Positions 18,529-28,113 of a stretch of DNA of 64,000 bases are shown here, piece by piece. Numbering within the stretch: position 1 is the stretch's first letter; every line of letters starts with the position of its first letter. A program made the position numbers and the translations under genes. Below the pieces are notes generated by a model. That model searched no databases. It was not told the DNA's origin and saw nothing but the letters and a program-made list of their open reading frames with translations. Origin of the DNA: Bacteroidota bacterium (GTDB lineage: Bacteria; Bacteroidota; Bacteroidia; Chitinophagales; Chitinophagaceae); contig JAFEAF010000010.1 in assembly GCA_018266555.1 (NCBI GenBank), positions 1 through 64,000 on the forward strand, in the 5' to 3' direction.

Positions 18529-19238
18529 TTATCGCAAATAACGTTACAAAAAAATTCGGTAAGCTGATTGCACTGAACAATGTATCAGTAACCTGTAACA
18601 AAGGTGAATGTATTGCATTGATAGGGCCGAACGGTAGCGGAAAAACAACCTTCATAAAGAGTATTCTCGGTATGGTGGTTCCTGATAGCGGCTTTATAAC
18701 TTTTAATGGAAAAAATATCATTCATGACTGGATGTATCGTCGTCATATCGGATACATGCCACAGATTGGACGATATCCTGATAATATGACTATCGGCCAG
18801 GTTTTTAACATGATGAAAGATATCCGTTCCGTTGAAAACTCAAAACCGGTTGACGAGTCATTGACCCGGTATTTCGGGCTGGATCAATTGTTGCAAAAAC
18901 GAATGAGAACTTTGTCCGGTGGAACAAGGCAAAAAGTAAGTGCTTCCCTGGCGTTTTTATTTGACCCGGATGTGCTTATTCTGGATGAACCTACTGCAGG
19001 GTTGGATCCTTTAGCGTCAGAAATTTTAAAAGAAAAGATCAAAAGTGAAAAAGAAAAAGGCAAACTTATTCTGATTACATCGCATATTCTGAGTGAACTG
19101 GATGAACTGATCACCCATGTGATTTATATGCAGGAAGGCAATCTCCAGTTTCATAAAAAACTCAGCGATCTTCAAAAAGACACCGGTGAAGAAAAATTGT
19201 CCAGAGCGATAGCTGCGGTAATGTCAAAAAAACAGTAA
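18525..19238 (+). CDS. nosF: NosF, ABC-transporter ATPase
   Basis: 237 residues. Walker A is GPNGSGKTT, the Q-loop is in YMPQIGRYPD, the signature is TLSGGTRQKVS (a variant of LSGGQ), Walker B is VLILDEPTAGLD and the switch His is in ITSHI. It drives the NosDFY maturation complex at the cytoplasmic membrane face. The start codon lies within the nosD stop, and nosY starts right after it. Confidence 0.95.
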   Translation: MIIANNVTKKFGKLIALNNVSVTCNKGECIALIGPNGSGKTTFIKSILGMVVPDSGFITFNGKNIIHDWMYRRHIGYMPQIGRYPDNMTIGQVFNMMKDIRSVENSKPVDESLTRYFGLDQLLQKRMRTLSGGTRQKVSASLAFLFDPDVLILDEPTAGLDPLASEILKEKIKSEKEKGKLILITSHILSELDELITHVIYMQEGNLQFHKKLSDLQKDTGEEKLSRAIAAVMSKKQ

Positions 19239-19239
19239 C

Positions 19240-20007
19240 ATGAAAAAAATCACCAAATATGTGCTGACGGATATACTCAGAAACAAAATTATAATCGGGT
19301 ACACTATTTTTCTGTTGCTGATTTCTCTGAGTTTATTCAATCTGGAAGATTCTGCCTCCAAAGGGTTATTGAGTCTGTTGAATATTATTTTGATTATCGT
19401 TCCGTTGGTATCTGTTATTTTTTCAACTATTTATATTTATAACAGCGCTGAATTTATTGAACTCCTGGTAAGCCAGCCATTAAGACGAAAACAATTGTGG
19501 TCAAGCCTTTTTATAGGATTGGCGGGTTCATTAGCACTTTCTTTTCTTATCGGAATTGGCATTCCGGTAATAATTTATGCAGCAACAGATACAGGGTACA
19601 TACTGATATTAATGGGAACATTACTGACAGTTATTTTTGTTGCTATTGCTATGTTTGCTGCTGTCTTCACCAGGGACAAGGCAAAGGGTATTGGGCTTTC
19701 CATTTTTTTATGGCTGTATTTTTCGCTGTTATTTGATGGGTTGGTTTTATTTGTATTGTTTCAATTCCAGGATTATCCATTGGAAAAGTTTATGATTATA
19801 GCAAGTGCATTTAATCCTATTGATCTCAGCCGTATCATGGTATTACTCAAGATGGATACTTCTGCTTTGATGGGTTATACCGGTGCTGTTTTCAGGGATT
19901 TTTTTGGAACAAATACAGGGTTTATTATTGCTATTGCAATATTAACAGGTTGGGTGGTATCTGTGTTTTGGTTGTCCCTAAGGAAATTCAATAGAAAAGA
20001 TATGTAA
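19240..20007 (+). CDS. nosY: NosY, ABC-transporter permease
   Basis: 255 residues with six hydrophobic segments (about 16-30, 45-68, 88-110, 120-140, 150-172, 225-245) and the N-terminal amphipathic KYVLTDILRNKI of ABC-2 type permeases. It is the membrane partner of NosF and closes the nos operon. It is convergent with the T9SS gene, whose stop is 20 bp away, with no strong terminator between them. Confidence 0.93.
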   Translation: MKKITKYVLTDILRNKIIIGYTIFLLLISLSLFNLEDSASKGLLSLLNIILIIVPLVSVIFSTIYIYNSAEFIELLVSQPLRRKQLWSSLFIGLAGSLALSFLIGIGIPVIIYAATDTGYILILMGTLLTVIFVAIAMFAAVFTRDKAKGIGLSIFLWLYFSLLFDGLVLFVLFQFQDYPLEKFMIIASAFNPIDLSRIMVLLKMDTSALMGYTGAVFRDFFGTNTGFIIAIAILTGWVVSVFWLSLRKFNRKDM

Positions 20008-20026
20008 TCAATAAAATTGAGTTTTT

Positions 20027-21280
20027 TTACTGCACAATAAATTTTTTCGTATGGACAGATACACCCCTGTTATCTGATACTTTGATCAGGTAAATTCCTT
20101 TTGCAGTGTTAGGATACAATTTTATATTTTCTGTTTGCTCTTCATTATTTATTGTGATTAATCTCTGAACCACCTGTCTTCCCATCACATCTGTGATTAT
20201 AAGTGAGTAAGTTCCTGCAGGCAATTGAGAAAACTGAACCGTAAATTGATTTTCTGTTACCGGGTTTGGATATACATGAATATTATTACTACTGTGATCC
20301 ATAGGGCTTTCGGGTTCCACTAAAGTATAATAATTTGATTTTTTAACATTCAGCAAATTACTGCTTGCCAGGTCTGAACTTCGCCAAACATCACCTGAGA
20401 AATGATAAGATTTTGCAGACCATGTTTGAGGATCTATGATATAATAAGAATTACTGGAATCGGCTGCACTGCTAACAAGTATTTCATTAGAATCATCTAC
20501 GGCGGCACCGTTAGATGAAAATGTAGCCGGTAAGCCGCTGATTACAGCAATATATGTGGCTACTTTTGTGTCTAAATTAATTCGGAATACATTATTACGG
20601 GCAGTAATGATGTAAAGGTTCCCTTCATCATCTGCAATCATATCGCCGCCATAGCTGCTGCAGGAATTGTGAATGGAAACACCTTTGTTGGCTTGATCAT
20701 CAACTATTGTTCCCAGGTCTTCTATCAGCAAATCCTTTTCTGTACTGATACGTAATAGATGTGTTGCATCGTTTGTCATAGCATAAACAGCTCCATCGTT
20801 TGCAATGGTCATTCGGGTAATTATATTCCCCTGGTCAGAAGATTTAACTGCCATCCCGGTTAGTTGCTGATCGGTGACATAATAGACTTTCATTGTTTTC
20901 AGATCAATGTAACGAAGCTGATCTATGAACATGGGAGTATAATAAAGGCGATTATTTTTTTTATCATAAGCCAGGGCTGCAACACCGGAGCTGAATGCCG
21001 GTTGTACCGGGTAATTATATTTAGCGTTGGTATTGAAATTTTCGATTTGCTTTTTTGTGGCGGCATCATACGCTGTTTGATGGGCATTCGCACCATTCAA
21101 CATAATATCTCCATACGATTTTGTCTGAAGGTTCAATTTTCTGAGATAATTCCAATTGGAACCCTGCTTTTGAATATCCGTGATGGCATATATCAGGCGG
21201 CTGCTTTGGCTTTGGCTAATAGAGGAAAAAAATATAACTGATCCAAATGCAAGCGTAATGGAATGTAAATGTTTTCTCAT
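20027..21280 (-). CDS. T9SS type A cargo protein with propeller-like repeats
   Basis: 417 residues from ATG 21280 (the frame is open to 21322). A signal peptide ends at SISQSQ. The middle part has short repeats with IDLKTMKVYY and INLDTKVATY, which suggests a beta-propeller. The last 80 residues are a T9SS sorting domain: VYPNPVTENQF, then IITDVMGRQV and KGIYLIKV. It should be exported and released or anchored at the surface through the Por/Gld machine. Substrate unknown. Confidence 0.87.
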   Translation of the reverse strand: MRKHLHSITLAFGSVIFFSSISQSQSSRLIYAITDIQKQGSNWNYLRKLNLQTKSYGDIMLNGANAHQTAYDAATKKQIENFNTNAKYNYPVQPAFSSGVAALAYDKKNNRLYYTPMFIDQLRYIDLKTMKVYYVTDQQLTGMAVKSSDQGNIITRMTIANDGAVYAMTNDATHLLRISTEKDLLIEDLGTIVDDQANKGVSIHNSCSSYGGDMIADDEGNLYIITARNNVFRINLDTKVATYIAVISGLPATFSSNGAAVDDSNEILVSSAADSSNSYYIIDPQTWSAKSYHFSGDVWRSSDLASSNLLNVKKSNYYTLVEPESPMDHSSNNIHVYPNPVTENQFTVQFSQLPAGTYSLIITDVMGRQVVQRLITINNEEQTENIKLYPNTAKGIYLIKVSDNRGVSVHTKKFIVQ

Positions 21281-21397
21281 ACGCACATGGTTTAATTTTA
21301 GTTTTGATAATAAGAAAGGCAAATATTAAGTTACAATTTTTCATCATTTGGAAAAAGAAATTTTTACCAATGGATAGGGCTTTTACGATAAAAAAGA

Positions 21398-21424
21398 AAC
21401 CCCTCCGCTTTCGCAAGAGGGGTT
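21398..21424 (-). terminator. Intrinsic terminator after the second T9SS gene
   Basis: Arms AACCCCTC (21398-21405) and GAGGGGTT (21417-21424) with an 11-base loop; on the minus strand TTTCTTTTTTAT follows. It lies 36 bp beyond the stop of the gene ending at 21460. Confidence 0.82.
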
Positions 21425-21459
21425 CAAGGAATAAACCCTGAGCATAAAACCGGTTTACC

Positions 21460-22938
21460 TTATTTCAATAAAGAGAATTTACTGTTTGTCATTGACTCGC
21501 CATCAATCAACTGTAATGTATAAATACCGGGCATCAGCCGGCTCAGGTTGTTTAGTGATATACTGTTATTGCCTTCATACACTTTATTTTGTTGACGCAA
21601 AATCACTTTTCCTGTAAGGTCAATCACTCTTAATTCCACTGTTCCTGTATTGGAGGCGCTTAATCTGACCGTTGCCATACCATTGCTTACCGGATTGGGT
21701 ACAATGCTGATACCATTGATTGTTTTTTGATCCATACGAATCATAATCACATTGCTGTATCTTGATTTGCCATCAATGTCCACCATGTTCAGCCGGTAGT
21801 AGAAAATATTCCCGGTTGTTGAAGAAAGATCATCAGAATATTGATATGTTCTGGTTCCACTTGCAGTACCTAAGGCCTGTTGAGTTCCGATTTTAGAAAA
21901 ATCATAACCATTACTGCTGCGTTCAATATCATAATGGTCAAAGTTAACTTCGTCTGCTACCTGCCAATTCAGTAAGGAAGTCTTGTTTTGATTACTTCCG
22001 CTGAAGCTTAATAATTTTACCGGCAAAGGAATTTCCTGCGGGAAATTAAAGCAACCAAATTTTGAGGCATATAACCGGGCGGTTGATCCATATCCACCAC
22101 TGGTACCGCTTGTTCTTGCATATTCATATCCCATCCTTACAGAAATGGAAGATACAGGATTGTTTACAGAATTATATTTAAAGCTCGCAGATACTTCGGA
22201 GCAACTGGTCGTTCCATCACGGGTTGTAGTAGAAGCTGCAAAACCTTTCCAGGATTTGGTACCAATGGTATAATTATAAGCCACTAATTCTGTGTTTGCA
22301 TTAGCTGCAACGGATAAAAGTTGAGGAACACTTTCTACTAATCCGGTTTCCCTGAGCGACCAACCCGTACCACTTGTGCCATCAATATCATAATGGGTAT
22401 AGTTGATGCCAAGAAGTTTGGCGGAGTCAGTATAGTTATCACCTACGCCATCTTTAAAGAATGTAAAAGTAAATTGTACATATCCTCGCCTCGAAGTACT
22501 TCCTAAACTTGAATTAGGCGCTATACTTGGAGCAAACCAACCGGGATTTGTATTATTATTCTGATCTACTGCATTATCATTATCAAAGATTGACAATGAT
22601 GTATTATAAATAGTATCAATTTTGACGGTAGCGTTGATTTGTTGCCCGCCAATATTAGCTACATTGGTATAGCGCCAAACGGCTCCTGCTCCATTATGAT
22701 TTCCATTATTTCCTGAAAAATAACTTCCATTCTGGAAATTTGCTGAGAATGACCCCGCCGGACACGGTGCTGCTACTTCTGGTGTACAATTATTTGTAGC
22801 TGGTTTCGGAGCGGGTGGTGCCGGAGGATTTACTTGCGCAAATAAATTGTTTGCGGCAAATAAAAAAAACAACACTGAAAGAACTGTCATCAAACTTCGT
22901 GATGATTTTTTAAACGAGGTTAATGTAAACTTTTTCAT
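21460..22938 (-). CDS. T9SS type A sorting-domain protein
   Basis: 492 residues with a signal peptide ending in LFAQ, then a Pro/Ala-rich linker (NPPAPPAPKPA). The large middle domain is beta-rich and carries aromatic and Asn-rich strands. Residues 310-400 look like a fibronectin-like domain (LLNWQVADEVNFDHYDIERS). The last 75 residues are the T9SS C-terminal domain: ISIVPNPVSNGMATV, VIDLTGKVI and PGIYTLQL. No enzyme motif is visible; a structural or adhesive surface role is likely. Confidence 0.85.
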   Translation of the reverse strand: MKKFTLTSFKKSSRSLMTVLSVLFFLFAANNLFAQVNPPAPPAPKPATNNCTPEVAAPCPAGSFSANFQNGSYFSGNNGNHNGAGAVWRYTNVANIGGQQINATVKIDTIYNTSLSIFDNDNAVDQNNNTNPGWFAPSIAPNSSLGSTSRRGYVQFTFTFFKDGVGDNYTDSAKLLGINYTHYDIDGTSGTGWSLRETGLVESVPQLLSVAANANTELVAYNYTIGTKSWKGFAASTTTRDGTTSCSEVSASFKYNSVNNPVSSISVRMGYEYARTSGTSGGYGSTARLYASKFGCFNFPQEIPLPVKLLSFSGSNQNKTSLLNWQVADEVNFDHYDIERSSNGYDFSKIGTQQALGTASGTRTYQYSDDLSSTTGNIFYYRLNMVDIDGKSRYSNVIMIRMDQKTINGISIVPNPVSNGMATVRLSASNTGTVELRVIDLTGKVILRQQNKVYEGNNSISLNNLSRLMPGIYTLQLIDGESMTNSKFSLLK

Positions 22939-23180
22939 GCTTCAAGGGTTTAAAATATAAATGAATAAATGAATCTTATGCTCTAACATTGGCCTTTTGA
23001 GGAGATGGAGTACGGCTATTAACAGGAATTTAATGGAGGTTTCCTTGAAGGACTATCGAATGAATTTTAAATTGAATTGTGGTCTTTGAGAAGGGTATCA
23101 GAAATGAGTAGAACACAAATCTAATTACAAATGCTCAAATGTACAAGCATTTGCATCCGGATATTTTAATAAAAAAAGTA

Positions 23181-23777
23181 TCAAAGATGAGTTTGTTTTT
23201 TCCACGATTGGTACACAGGCATTTGAATAGTAGTTTTTTTAGATATTTTTCTTGGCGGCCTGCAAGTTTTTAAGGTAGAAATACATTGTTTAGGTAATTG
23301 TTGATACAATTTTGTTCCTTCTGTTTTCCATGCCATCATTTTATCGCTCACCTTTTTTATTTGTTTGGCAGGGATACCTACAATAAGACTTCTACTATCA
23401 AATTCTGCTTCTTCTTTTATAAAACTTAAAGCTCCTACTATGCACTCATCACCCAATACAACATTGTCCATTATAACAGCATTCATGCCGATCAAACAGT
23501 TTTTTCCGATAGTAGCGCCATGAATAATGGCACCATGACCGATATGCGATCCTTCTTTCAGCAATACCGTTACTCCCGGAAACATGTGGATGGTACAATT
23601 TTCCTGCACATTACATCCATCTTCAAGTATGATCTGGCCCCAGTCACCACGTAATGCTGCGCCGGGTCCGATATAACAATTTTTCCCGATGATCACATGG
23701 CCGGTCACCGCTGCCTGCGGATGAACAAAAGAAGATTTATGGATGACAGGTTTATAACCATTGAAAGAATAAATCAT
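23181..23777 (-). CDS. paaY: Hexapeptide-repeat protein, PaaY-like
   Basis: 198 residues from ATG 23777; the frame runs back to 23870 but would then overlap paaI. It is a left-handed beta-helix of hexapeptide repeats (VIIGKNCYIG, NCLIGMN, VLGDECIVG) of the gamma-carbonic-anhydrase class, with the metal histidines in IGHGAIIHGA and TIHMFPG. In phenylacetate operons PaaY is a thioesterase that removes inhibitory CoA adducts; the position at the end of this operon supports that name. A general gamma-carbonic anhydrase is the alternative. The C-terminal tail of about 30 Lys/Pro-rich residues is unusual. Confidence 0.82.
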   Translation of the reverse strand: MIYSFNGYKPVIHKSSFVHPQAAVTGHVIIGKNCYIGPGAALRGDWGQIILEDGCNVQENCTIHMFPGVTVLLKEGSHIGHGAIIHGATIGKNCLIGMNAVIMDNVVLGDECIVGALSFIKEEAEFDSRSLIVGIPAKQIKKVSDKMMAWKTEGTKLYQQLPKQCISTLKTCRPPRKISKKTTIQMPVYQSWKKQTHL

Positions 23778-23805
23778 AGAACCGTGATTTGTTTTATGAA
23801 ATAAA

Positions 23806-24231
23806 TTAAGCGGGAAGTAATGATTTGCCTGTTCGGAAGCAAGTGCCTTTGAATAAGGCGACTGTTTCATTTTTTTGATTAGTCACTGTTATCAAATACA
23901 CTCCTGTGTTTTTCCCGTTATGAACTTCTTTTGCTTCGGCAGTCAGCACATCACCAACATGAGCAGGTTTTGTAAAAGTGATGGTAACATCCAGCGCCAC
24001 AGATAAATTATTCCTGTTGTTACAGGCAAATGCAAAAGCGCTGTCAGCTAAAGAAAAAGGCAAACCACCATGAACAATACCAAAACCGTTTACCATTTCT
24101 TGCCGGATAACCATTTTGATTTTACTGTATCCTTCTTGCACTTCCATCACTTCCACACACATCCATTGACTGAAGAAGTCGTTTTTCATCATGTGGGTGA
24201 CGACAAAACCAGGCAGATCATTTTGATTCAT
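23806..24231 (-). CDS. paaI: PaaI-type hotdog thioesterase
   Basis: 141 residues, single hotdog domain. The PaaI signature MVNGFGIVHGGLPFSLADSAFAFACN is present with the HGG turn and the acidic residue in LADSAF. It should hydrolyse phenylacetyl-CoA-derived or hydroxyphenylacetyl-CoA thioesters and rescue CoA. It lies 27 bp after paaG in the same operon. Confidence 0.9.
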   Translation of the reverse strand: MNQNDLPGFVVTHMMKNDFFSQWMCVEVMEVQEGYSKIKMVIRQEMVNGFGIVHGGLPFSLADSAFAFACNNRNNLSVALDVTITFTKPAHVGDVLTAEAKEVHNGKNTGVYLITVTNQKNETVALFKGTCFRTGKSLLPA

Positions 24232-24258
24232 TAAAAATTAATGTTGATTATTTATAAA

Positions 24259-25032
24259 TCAGAGACCTTTGAAACCAGGTTTCCTCTTTTCCAAAAATGC
24301 TTTCACTCCTTCACGGTAATCTTCTGTCAACGCTGCTTTTTGCTGAAAAATATCTTCCTGTTCCAATTGCTGTTCAAGATTATTGGTAAATGATAAACTC
24401 AGGATCTGCTTGGTGAAAGCCAATCCTTTTGTTGGCATTGCGGCAAGAAAGGTTGCAATGTTGATAGCGTTTTCAGAAAATGTTTCATCAGAGAAAACTT
24501 TATAGATCATTCCCATTCTTTCCGCATCTGCAGCCGGAATTTTTTCTCCCAACATCATAATGGCAGAAGCTTTTTGCCAACCGATCAATCTGGGTAAAAA
24601 ATAAGTGCCGCCGCTGTCAGGTATCAAACCGATTTTTGAAAAAGCCTGGATGAAAGAAGCGGATTGCGCAGATACTACAATATCACAACACAATGCAATA
24701 TTAGCCCCGGCTCCTGCTGCTACTCCATTTACTGCTGCTACAACAGGTTTTTCTAATCCCCTGATTTTTTTAATAACCGGATTATAGTGTTCTGAAAGAA
24801 TTTTTTTCATTCCCGGCCCATTGGGATCTGCTACTTCTGACAAATCCTGCCCTGCAGAAAAACCTTTTCCGGCGCCGGTTATATACACACATCGTACTTC
24901 ATTGCTTTTACTTTCATCTAATTTCTCCTGGAAAAGCAAAGCCATCTCACGGTTAAATGTATTAAGCCTGTCAGGACGGTTGAGCGTAATAAAACCTATG
25001 GAGTCTTTTATTTCAAAAAGGACAGAAGACAC
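24259..25032 (-). CDS. paaG: PaaG, 1,2-epoxyphenylacetyl-CoA isomerase
   Basis: 257 residues, crotonase fold. Oxyanion-hole segments are FSAGQDL and GVAAGAGANIALC. The catalytic Asp lies in IGLIPDSGGTYFLPR, the PaaG signature, rather than the Glu pair of hydratases. The substrate is 1,2-epoxyphenylacetyl-CoA, which it turns to the oxepin. Its start is GTG at 25032. It is downstream of paaD in the operon. PaaF, the related hydratase, fits less well. Confidence 0.9.
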   Translation of the reverse strand: MSSVLFEIKDSIGFITLNRPDRLNTFNREMALLFQEKLDESKSNEVRCVYITGAGKGFSAGQDLSEVADPNGPGMKKILSEHYNPVIKKIRGLEKPVVAAVNGVAAGAGANIALCCDIVVSAQSASFIQAFSKIGLIPDSGGTYFLPRLIGWQKASAIMMLGEKIPAADAERMGMIYKVFSDETFSENAINIATFLAAMPTKGLAFTKQILSLSFTNNLEQQLEQEDIFQQKAALTEDYREGVKAFLEKRKPGFKGL

Positions 25033-25087
25033 AGATAGTTTATTTTATATCAAATCTAAAATCTTAAATCTGAAATTCGCAATCTTT

Positions 25088-25591
25088 CTAATGGCTTTTG
25101 AAATAATCAAAAGGCTCTTTGCAATGGTCGCAAAAGTACAGGGCTTTGCAGGATGTGGAGCCAAACTCACTTACCCGGTGGGTATGATACGAATCGCAAC
25201 GGGGGCATTGTACTGCCTCAGCAGCTTCAAACAATTTCTGATTACATACTTGCTGCCGGGGGTTTGGTGGTGCAATACCATATTCTTTCAGTTTTCTTTT
25301 TCCTTCTTCGCTCATCCAGTCGGTTGTCCATGCCGGCGAAAGTGCCTGGGTAACTTTTATATTTTTATATCCATGAGAAAGTAAAGTGGTTTGAATATTC
25401 ATACGGATTACATCCATGGCCGGGCAACCGGAGTAAGTAGGCGTGATGATCACTTCTGTTTCGCTATCACTCACATTTATTTCTCTTACCAGTCCAAGAT
25501 CCAAAATTGAAAGTACAGGTATTTCGGGATCTGTCACTTTTTCCAGTAATGAGCGAATTTTTTTTTCTGATGTATCTATTGTGTTGTTCAT
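25088..25591 (-). CDS. paaD: PaaD, phenylacetyl-CoA epoxidase assembly protein
   Basis: 167 residues: N-terminal DUF59/MIP18-like domain (VTDPEIPVLSILDLGLVR, TYSGCPAMDVI) and a C-terminal zinc-like cluster (CPRCDSYHTHRVSEFGSTSCKALYFCDHC). It is thought to support Fe-S or di-iron centre assembly for PaaABCE. The start is 3 bp from the paaC stop. Confidence 0.92.
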   Translation of the reverse strand: MNNTIDTSEKKIRSLLEKVTDPEIPVLSILDLGLVREINVSDSETEVIITPTYSGCPAMDVIRMNIQTTLLSHGYKNIKVTQALSPAWTTDWMSEEGKRKLKEYGIAPPNPRQQVCNQKLFEAAEAVQCPRCDSYHTHRVSEFGSTSCKALYFCDHCKEPFDYFKSH

Positions 25592-25594
25592 AAT

Positions 25595-26365
25595 TTACCA
25601 TTCATTGCCCGGGTAGGTTCTTTGCATAAATTGTAATTCAGCTAAAATATAACCGAGCTGTTCCGTGTGCCTTCCCTCTTTTCCGCCGGTTTGTATAAAA
25701 ACGTTTTCCGGAACAGGTAGGTTTGCTTCAGAAAAAATTTCTTTTACCTTTTCTTCCCATTTTGGTTTTAATAGATCTAAATCTGAAGCTATCCCTTCGT
25801 TCAGTATCAGTAATTCATAGCTTGCGGGTTGAAATAATTCTCCGGAGTACATCCAAAGTTCATCAATTGCTTTCAACGTTCTCCTGTGGCTTTCTTCTGT
25901 TCCGTCTCCTAAACGGATCACCCATTCACTGCTCCAGCGGAGATGATACGAAACTTCTTTTAATGATTTAACAGCTATGGCCGCAATTTGTTCATCCTTT
26001 GAATTTTGTAATTGCTGAAATAATAAATACTGGTATTGACTGAAAAAAAACTGCCTCAAAACAGTTTGACCCCAATCGCCATTGGGTTGTTCTGTGAGTA
26101 AACAATTTTTGAATTCTCTTTCAGTTCGTAAATAAGCAAGACTGTCTTCGGAAGCCGGGTTGTTTAGCGGCTTGCCTCTTTGATTAATAAGGGAAGAGGC
26201 ATATTGATAAAAATTTCTGGCCTGGCCAATCAGGTCGAGTGAAATATTGGTAATGGCAATGTCTTGCTCCAGTACAGGGCCATGCCCGCACCATTCGCTA
26301 TTACGTTGACCCAGGATTAGGGAGTTATCAGCAAGATGTAAGGTATAATTTATAAGGGCATTCAT
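25595..26365 (-). CDS. paaC: PaaC, phenylacetyl-CoA epoxidase structural subunit
   Basis: 256 residues, helical ferritin-like fold. It includes ILGQRNSEWCGHGPVLEQDIAITNISLDLIGQARNFYQYA, the PaaC signature, with the di-iron site largely degenerate, as is known for this subunit. It pairs with PaaA in the epoxidase. It overlaps paaB by one base (TAATG). Confidence 0.94.
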   Translation of the reverse strand: MNALINYTLHLADNSLILGQRNSEWCGHGPVLEQDIAITNISLDLIGQARNFYQYASSLINQRGKPLNNPASEDSLAYLRTEREFKNCLLTEQPNGDWGQTVLRQFFFSQYQYLLFQQLQNSKDEQIAAIAVKSLKEVSYHLRWSSEWVIRLGDGTEESHRRTLKAIDELWMYSGELFQPASYELLILNEGIASDLDLLKPKWEEKVKEIFSEANLPVPENVFIQTGGKEGRHTEQLGYILAELQFMQRTYPGNEW

Positions 26366-26727
26366 TACATTTGATTGACCTCATCAGGAAGTTTATAAAA
26401 AGTGGGATGCCTGTAAATTTTATCTTCAGCCGGTTCAAATAATTCCCCGGCTTCTTCAGGAGCTGTGGCATGGATGTATTTTGACTGCACCACCCAGATA
26501 CTCACACCTTCCATTCTTCTTGTGTAAACATCCCTGGCATTTTCAATGGCCATTTGTGCATCGGCCGCATGGAGGCTTCCTACATGCTTATGATCCAGTC
26601 CCTGTTTACTCCTGATAAAAATTTCCCAGAGTGGCCAGTCGTTTTTTGTTTCTTTTGAAATAATATTTCCACCCGATTTATCATCAGGGATGTCACCATA
26701 AAAATATTTTTTGATTTGAATATTCAT
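26365..26727 (-). CDS. paaB: PaaB, phenylacetyl-CoA epoxidase bridging subunit
   Basis: 120 residues, longer than the usual 95-residue PaaB, with about 20 extra N-terminal residues. Core motif: NDWPLWEIFIRSKQGLDHKHVGSLHAADAQMAIENARDVYTRRMEGVSIWVV. It bridges PaaAC heterodimers. It follows the broken S23 gene by 11 bp and overlaps paaC. Confidence 0.92.
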   Translation of the reverse strand: MNIQIKKYFYGDIPDDKSGGNIISKETKNDWPLWEIFIRSKQGLDHKHVGSLHAADAQMAIENARDVYTRRMEGVSIWVVQSKYIHATAPEEAGELFEPAEDKIYRHPTFYKLPDEVNQM

Positions 26728-26738
26728 AAAATTATTAA

Positions 26739-27138
26739 TTAATCATTATTCATTATTGCGTGCATCTTCTTTAGAGTTTTTAAATATTTGATATAGCCGT
26801 TTACTTGTCTCAAGCATTCTTTATAATCTGTATTTATTTCATTTAAAATGTCTTTTGAAATATATCTTTCATCATATGCACATATCATGTGTTCTAATGT
26901 TTCACTTAATGAATCGCTTGATTGCCTGCAAATCCGGATGATTTCCTGGAAATAGAATCTGCAAAAAGCCTTCTGCAATATTTGCTGTTAGTGATCTTGC
27001 CGAACTCATGGCCTGTGCTTTTAAATGATACTCCTCTGTTTTTGGAAAATATTTTTTTGTTAACAATGAGATTTTCTTTCTGAATGCCCTGTAGGTTTTA
27101 TATGCCTGCAAATCGTAAAAATGATTATAAATGGACAT
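26739..27138 (-). pseudogene. Four-helix-bundle (S23) protein gene with +1 frameshift
   Basis: Two overlapping frames together encode one S23/four-helix-bundle protein of about 133 residues. The N-terminal part (ATG 27138) has the pattern TKKYFPKTEEYHLKAQAMSSA and TANIAEGF. The downstream frame resumes with RFYFQEIIRICRQSSDSLSETLE and KYLKTLKK. Continuity fails in a run of five T (sense) at about 26962-26966; deleting one T restores GGC TTT TGC AGA. This is a one-base insertion in a homopolymer: a real mutation, a strain variant or a sequence error. It sits between paaA (24 bp) and paaB (11 bp), a genus-typical orphan in a catabolic operon. Confidence 0.82.
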
Positions 27139-27171
27139 AAGAACCAATAATCAATAATCTATAATAAATAA

Positions 27172-28113
27172 TTAAGCAGCAGCCTGCCTTTTATTTCTTT
27201 TTTCCGCATAAGTTGCAGCTGCTTCTCTTACCCATTCTCCCTCTTCCCATGCTTTTCTTCGTGCATCCAATCTTTGTTTATTGCAGGGGCCGTTACCTTT
27301 TACCACATTCCAGAATTCTTCCCAGTTAATTTCTCCGAAATCATAATGCTTTTTTTCTTCATTCCATTGTAAATGTTCATCCGGCAATTTCATTCCAAGC
27401 ACTTTTATTTGTTCCGCAATCATATCCACGAAATTCTGACGCAACTCATCATTGCTTTTTCTTTTGATTTTCCATTTCATACTTTGATCGCTATGTGTGG
27501 ATTCTTTATCGTGGGGGCCAAACATCATCAGTGCGGGCCACCACCATCTGTTTATTGCATCCTGGCACATTTCTTTTTGTTCTTTACTTCCCCTGGAAAG
27601 AACCAGCAAAATTTCGAAACCCTGCCGCTGATGAAAACTTTCTTCCTTGCAAATACGCACCATTGCTCTTGCATAAGGTCCGTAAGAAGTCCGGGTGAGC
27701 ATTACCTGGTTCATAATGGCAGCGCCATCTACCAACCATCCGATAGCGCCAATATCCGCCCATGTCAAAGTAGGATAATTAAAAATAGAAGAATATTTTG
27801 CCCTGCCGCTGTGCAGGTCATTGATGGTTTCTTCTCTTGTAATTCCTAATGTTTCTGTAGCAGAATACAAATACAAACCGTGGCCGGCTTCGTCTTGCAC
27901 TTTTGCAAGAAGAATGGCTTTTCTTTTTAAAGTAGGGGCCCTTGTAATCCAATTTCCCTCAGGCAGCATACCTACTATTTCACTGTGAGCATGTTGTGAA
28001 ATTTGCCGGATATTGGTTTTGCGATAGGCATCAGGCATCCAATCCCTCGGTTCAATTTTAATTTCATTTTCTATTTTCTGCAGGAAAATCTTTTCTAAAT
28101 CCTGTACGGTCAT
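27172..28113 (-). CDS. paaA: PaaA, phenylacetyl-CoA epoxidase catalytic subunit
   Basis: 313 residues. The ferritin-like di-iron ligands are visible in [10 protein letters not shown] and [11 protein letters not shown] (E-x2-H pairs), with AEIQKKIENEI-type N terminus and the family motifs [16 protein letters not shown] and [11 protein letters not shown]-like [22 protein letters not shown]. It inserts oxygen into phenylacetyl-CoA. A 6-bp hairpin abuts its ATG. Confidence 0.95.
   Translation of the reverse strand: MTVQDLEKIFLQKIENEIKIEPRDWMPDAYRKTNIRQISQHAHSEIVGMLPEGNWITRAPTLKRKAILLAKVQDEAGHGLYLYSATETLGITREETINDLHSGRAKYSSIFNYPTLTWADIGAIGWLVDGAAIMNQVMLTRTSYGPYARAMVRICKEESFHQRQGFEILLVLSRGSKEQKEMCQDAINRWWWPALMMFGPHDKESTHSDQSMKWKIKRKSNDELRQNFVDMIAEQIKVLGMKLPDEHLQWNEEKKHYDFGEINWEEFWNVVKGNGPCNKQRLDARRKAWEEGEWVREAAATYAEKRNKRQAAA

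Noticed and set aside
26950-26980. Programmed frameshift in the S23 gene
   Set aside because: The shift needed is +1, with no slippery heptamer or stimulatory structure seen; mutation or sequence error is simpler.
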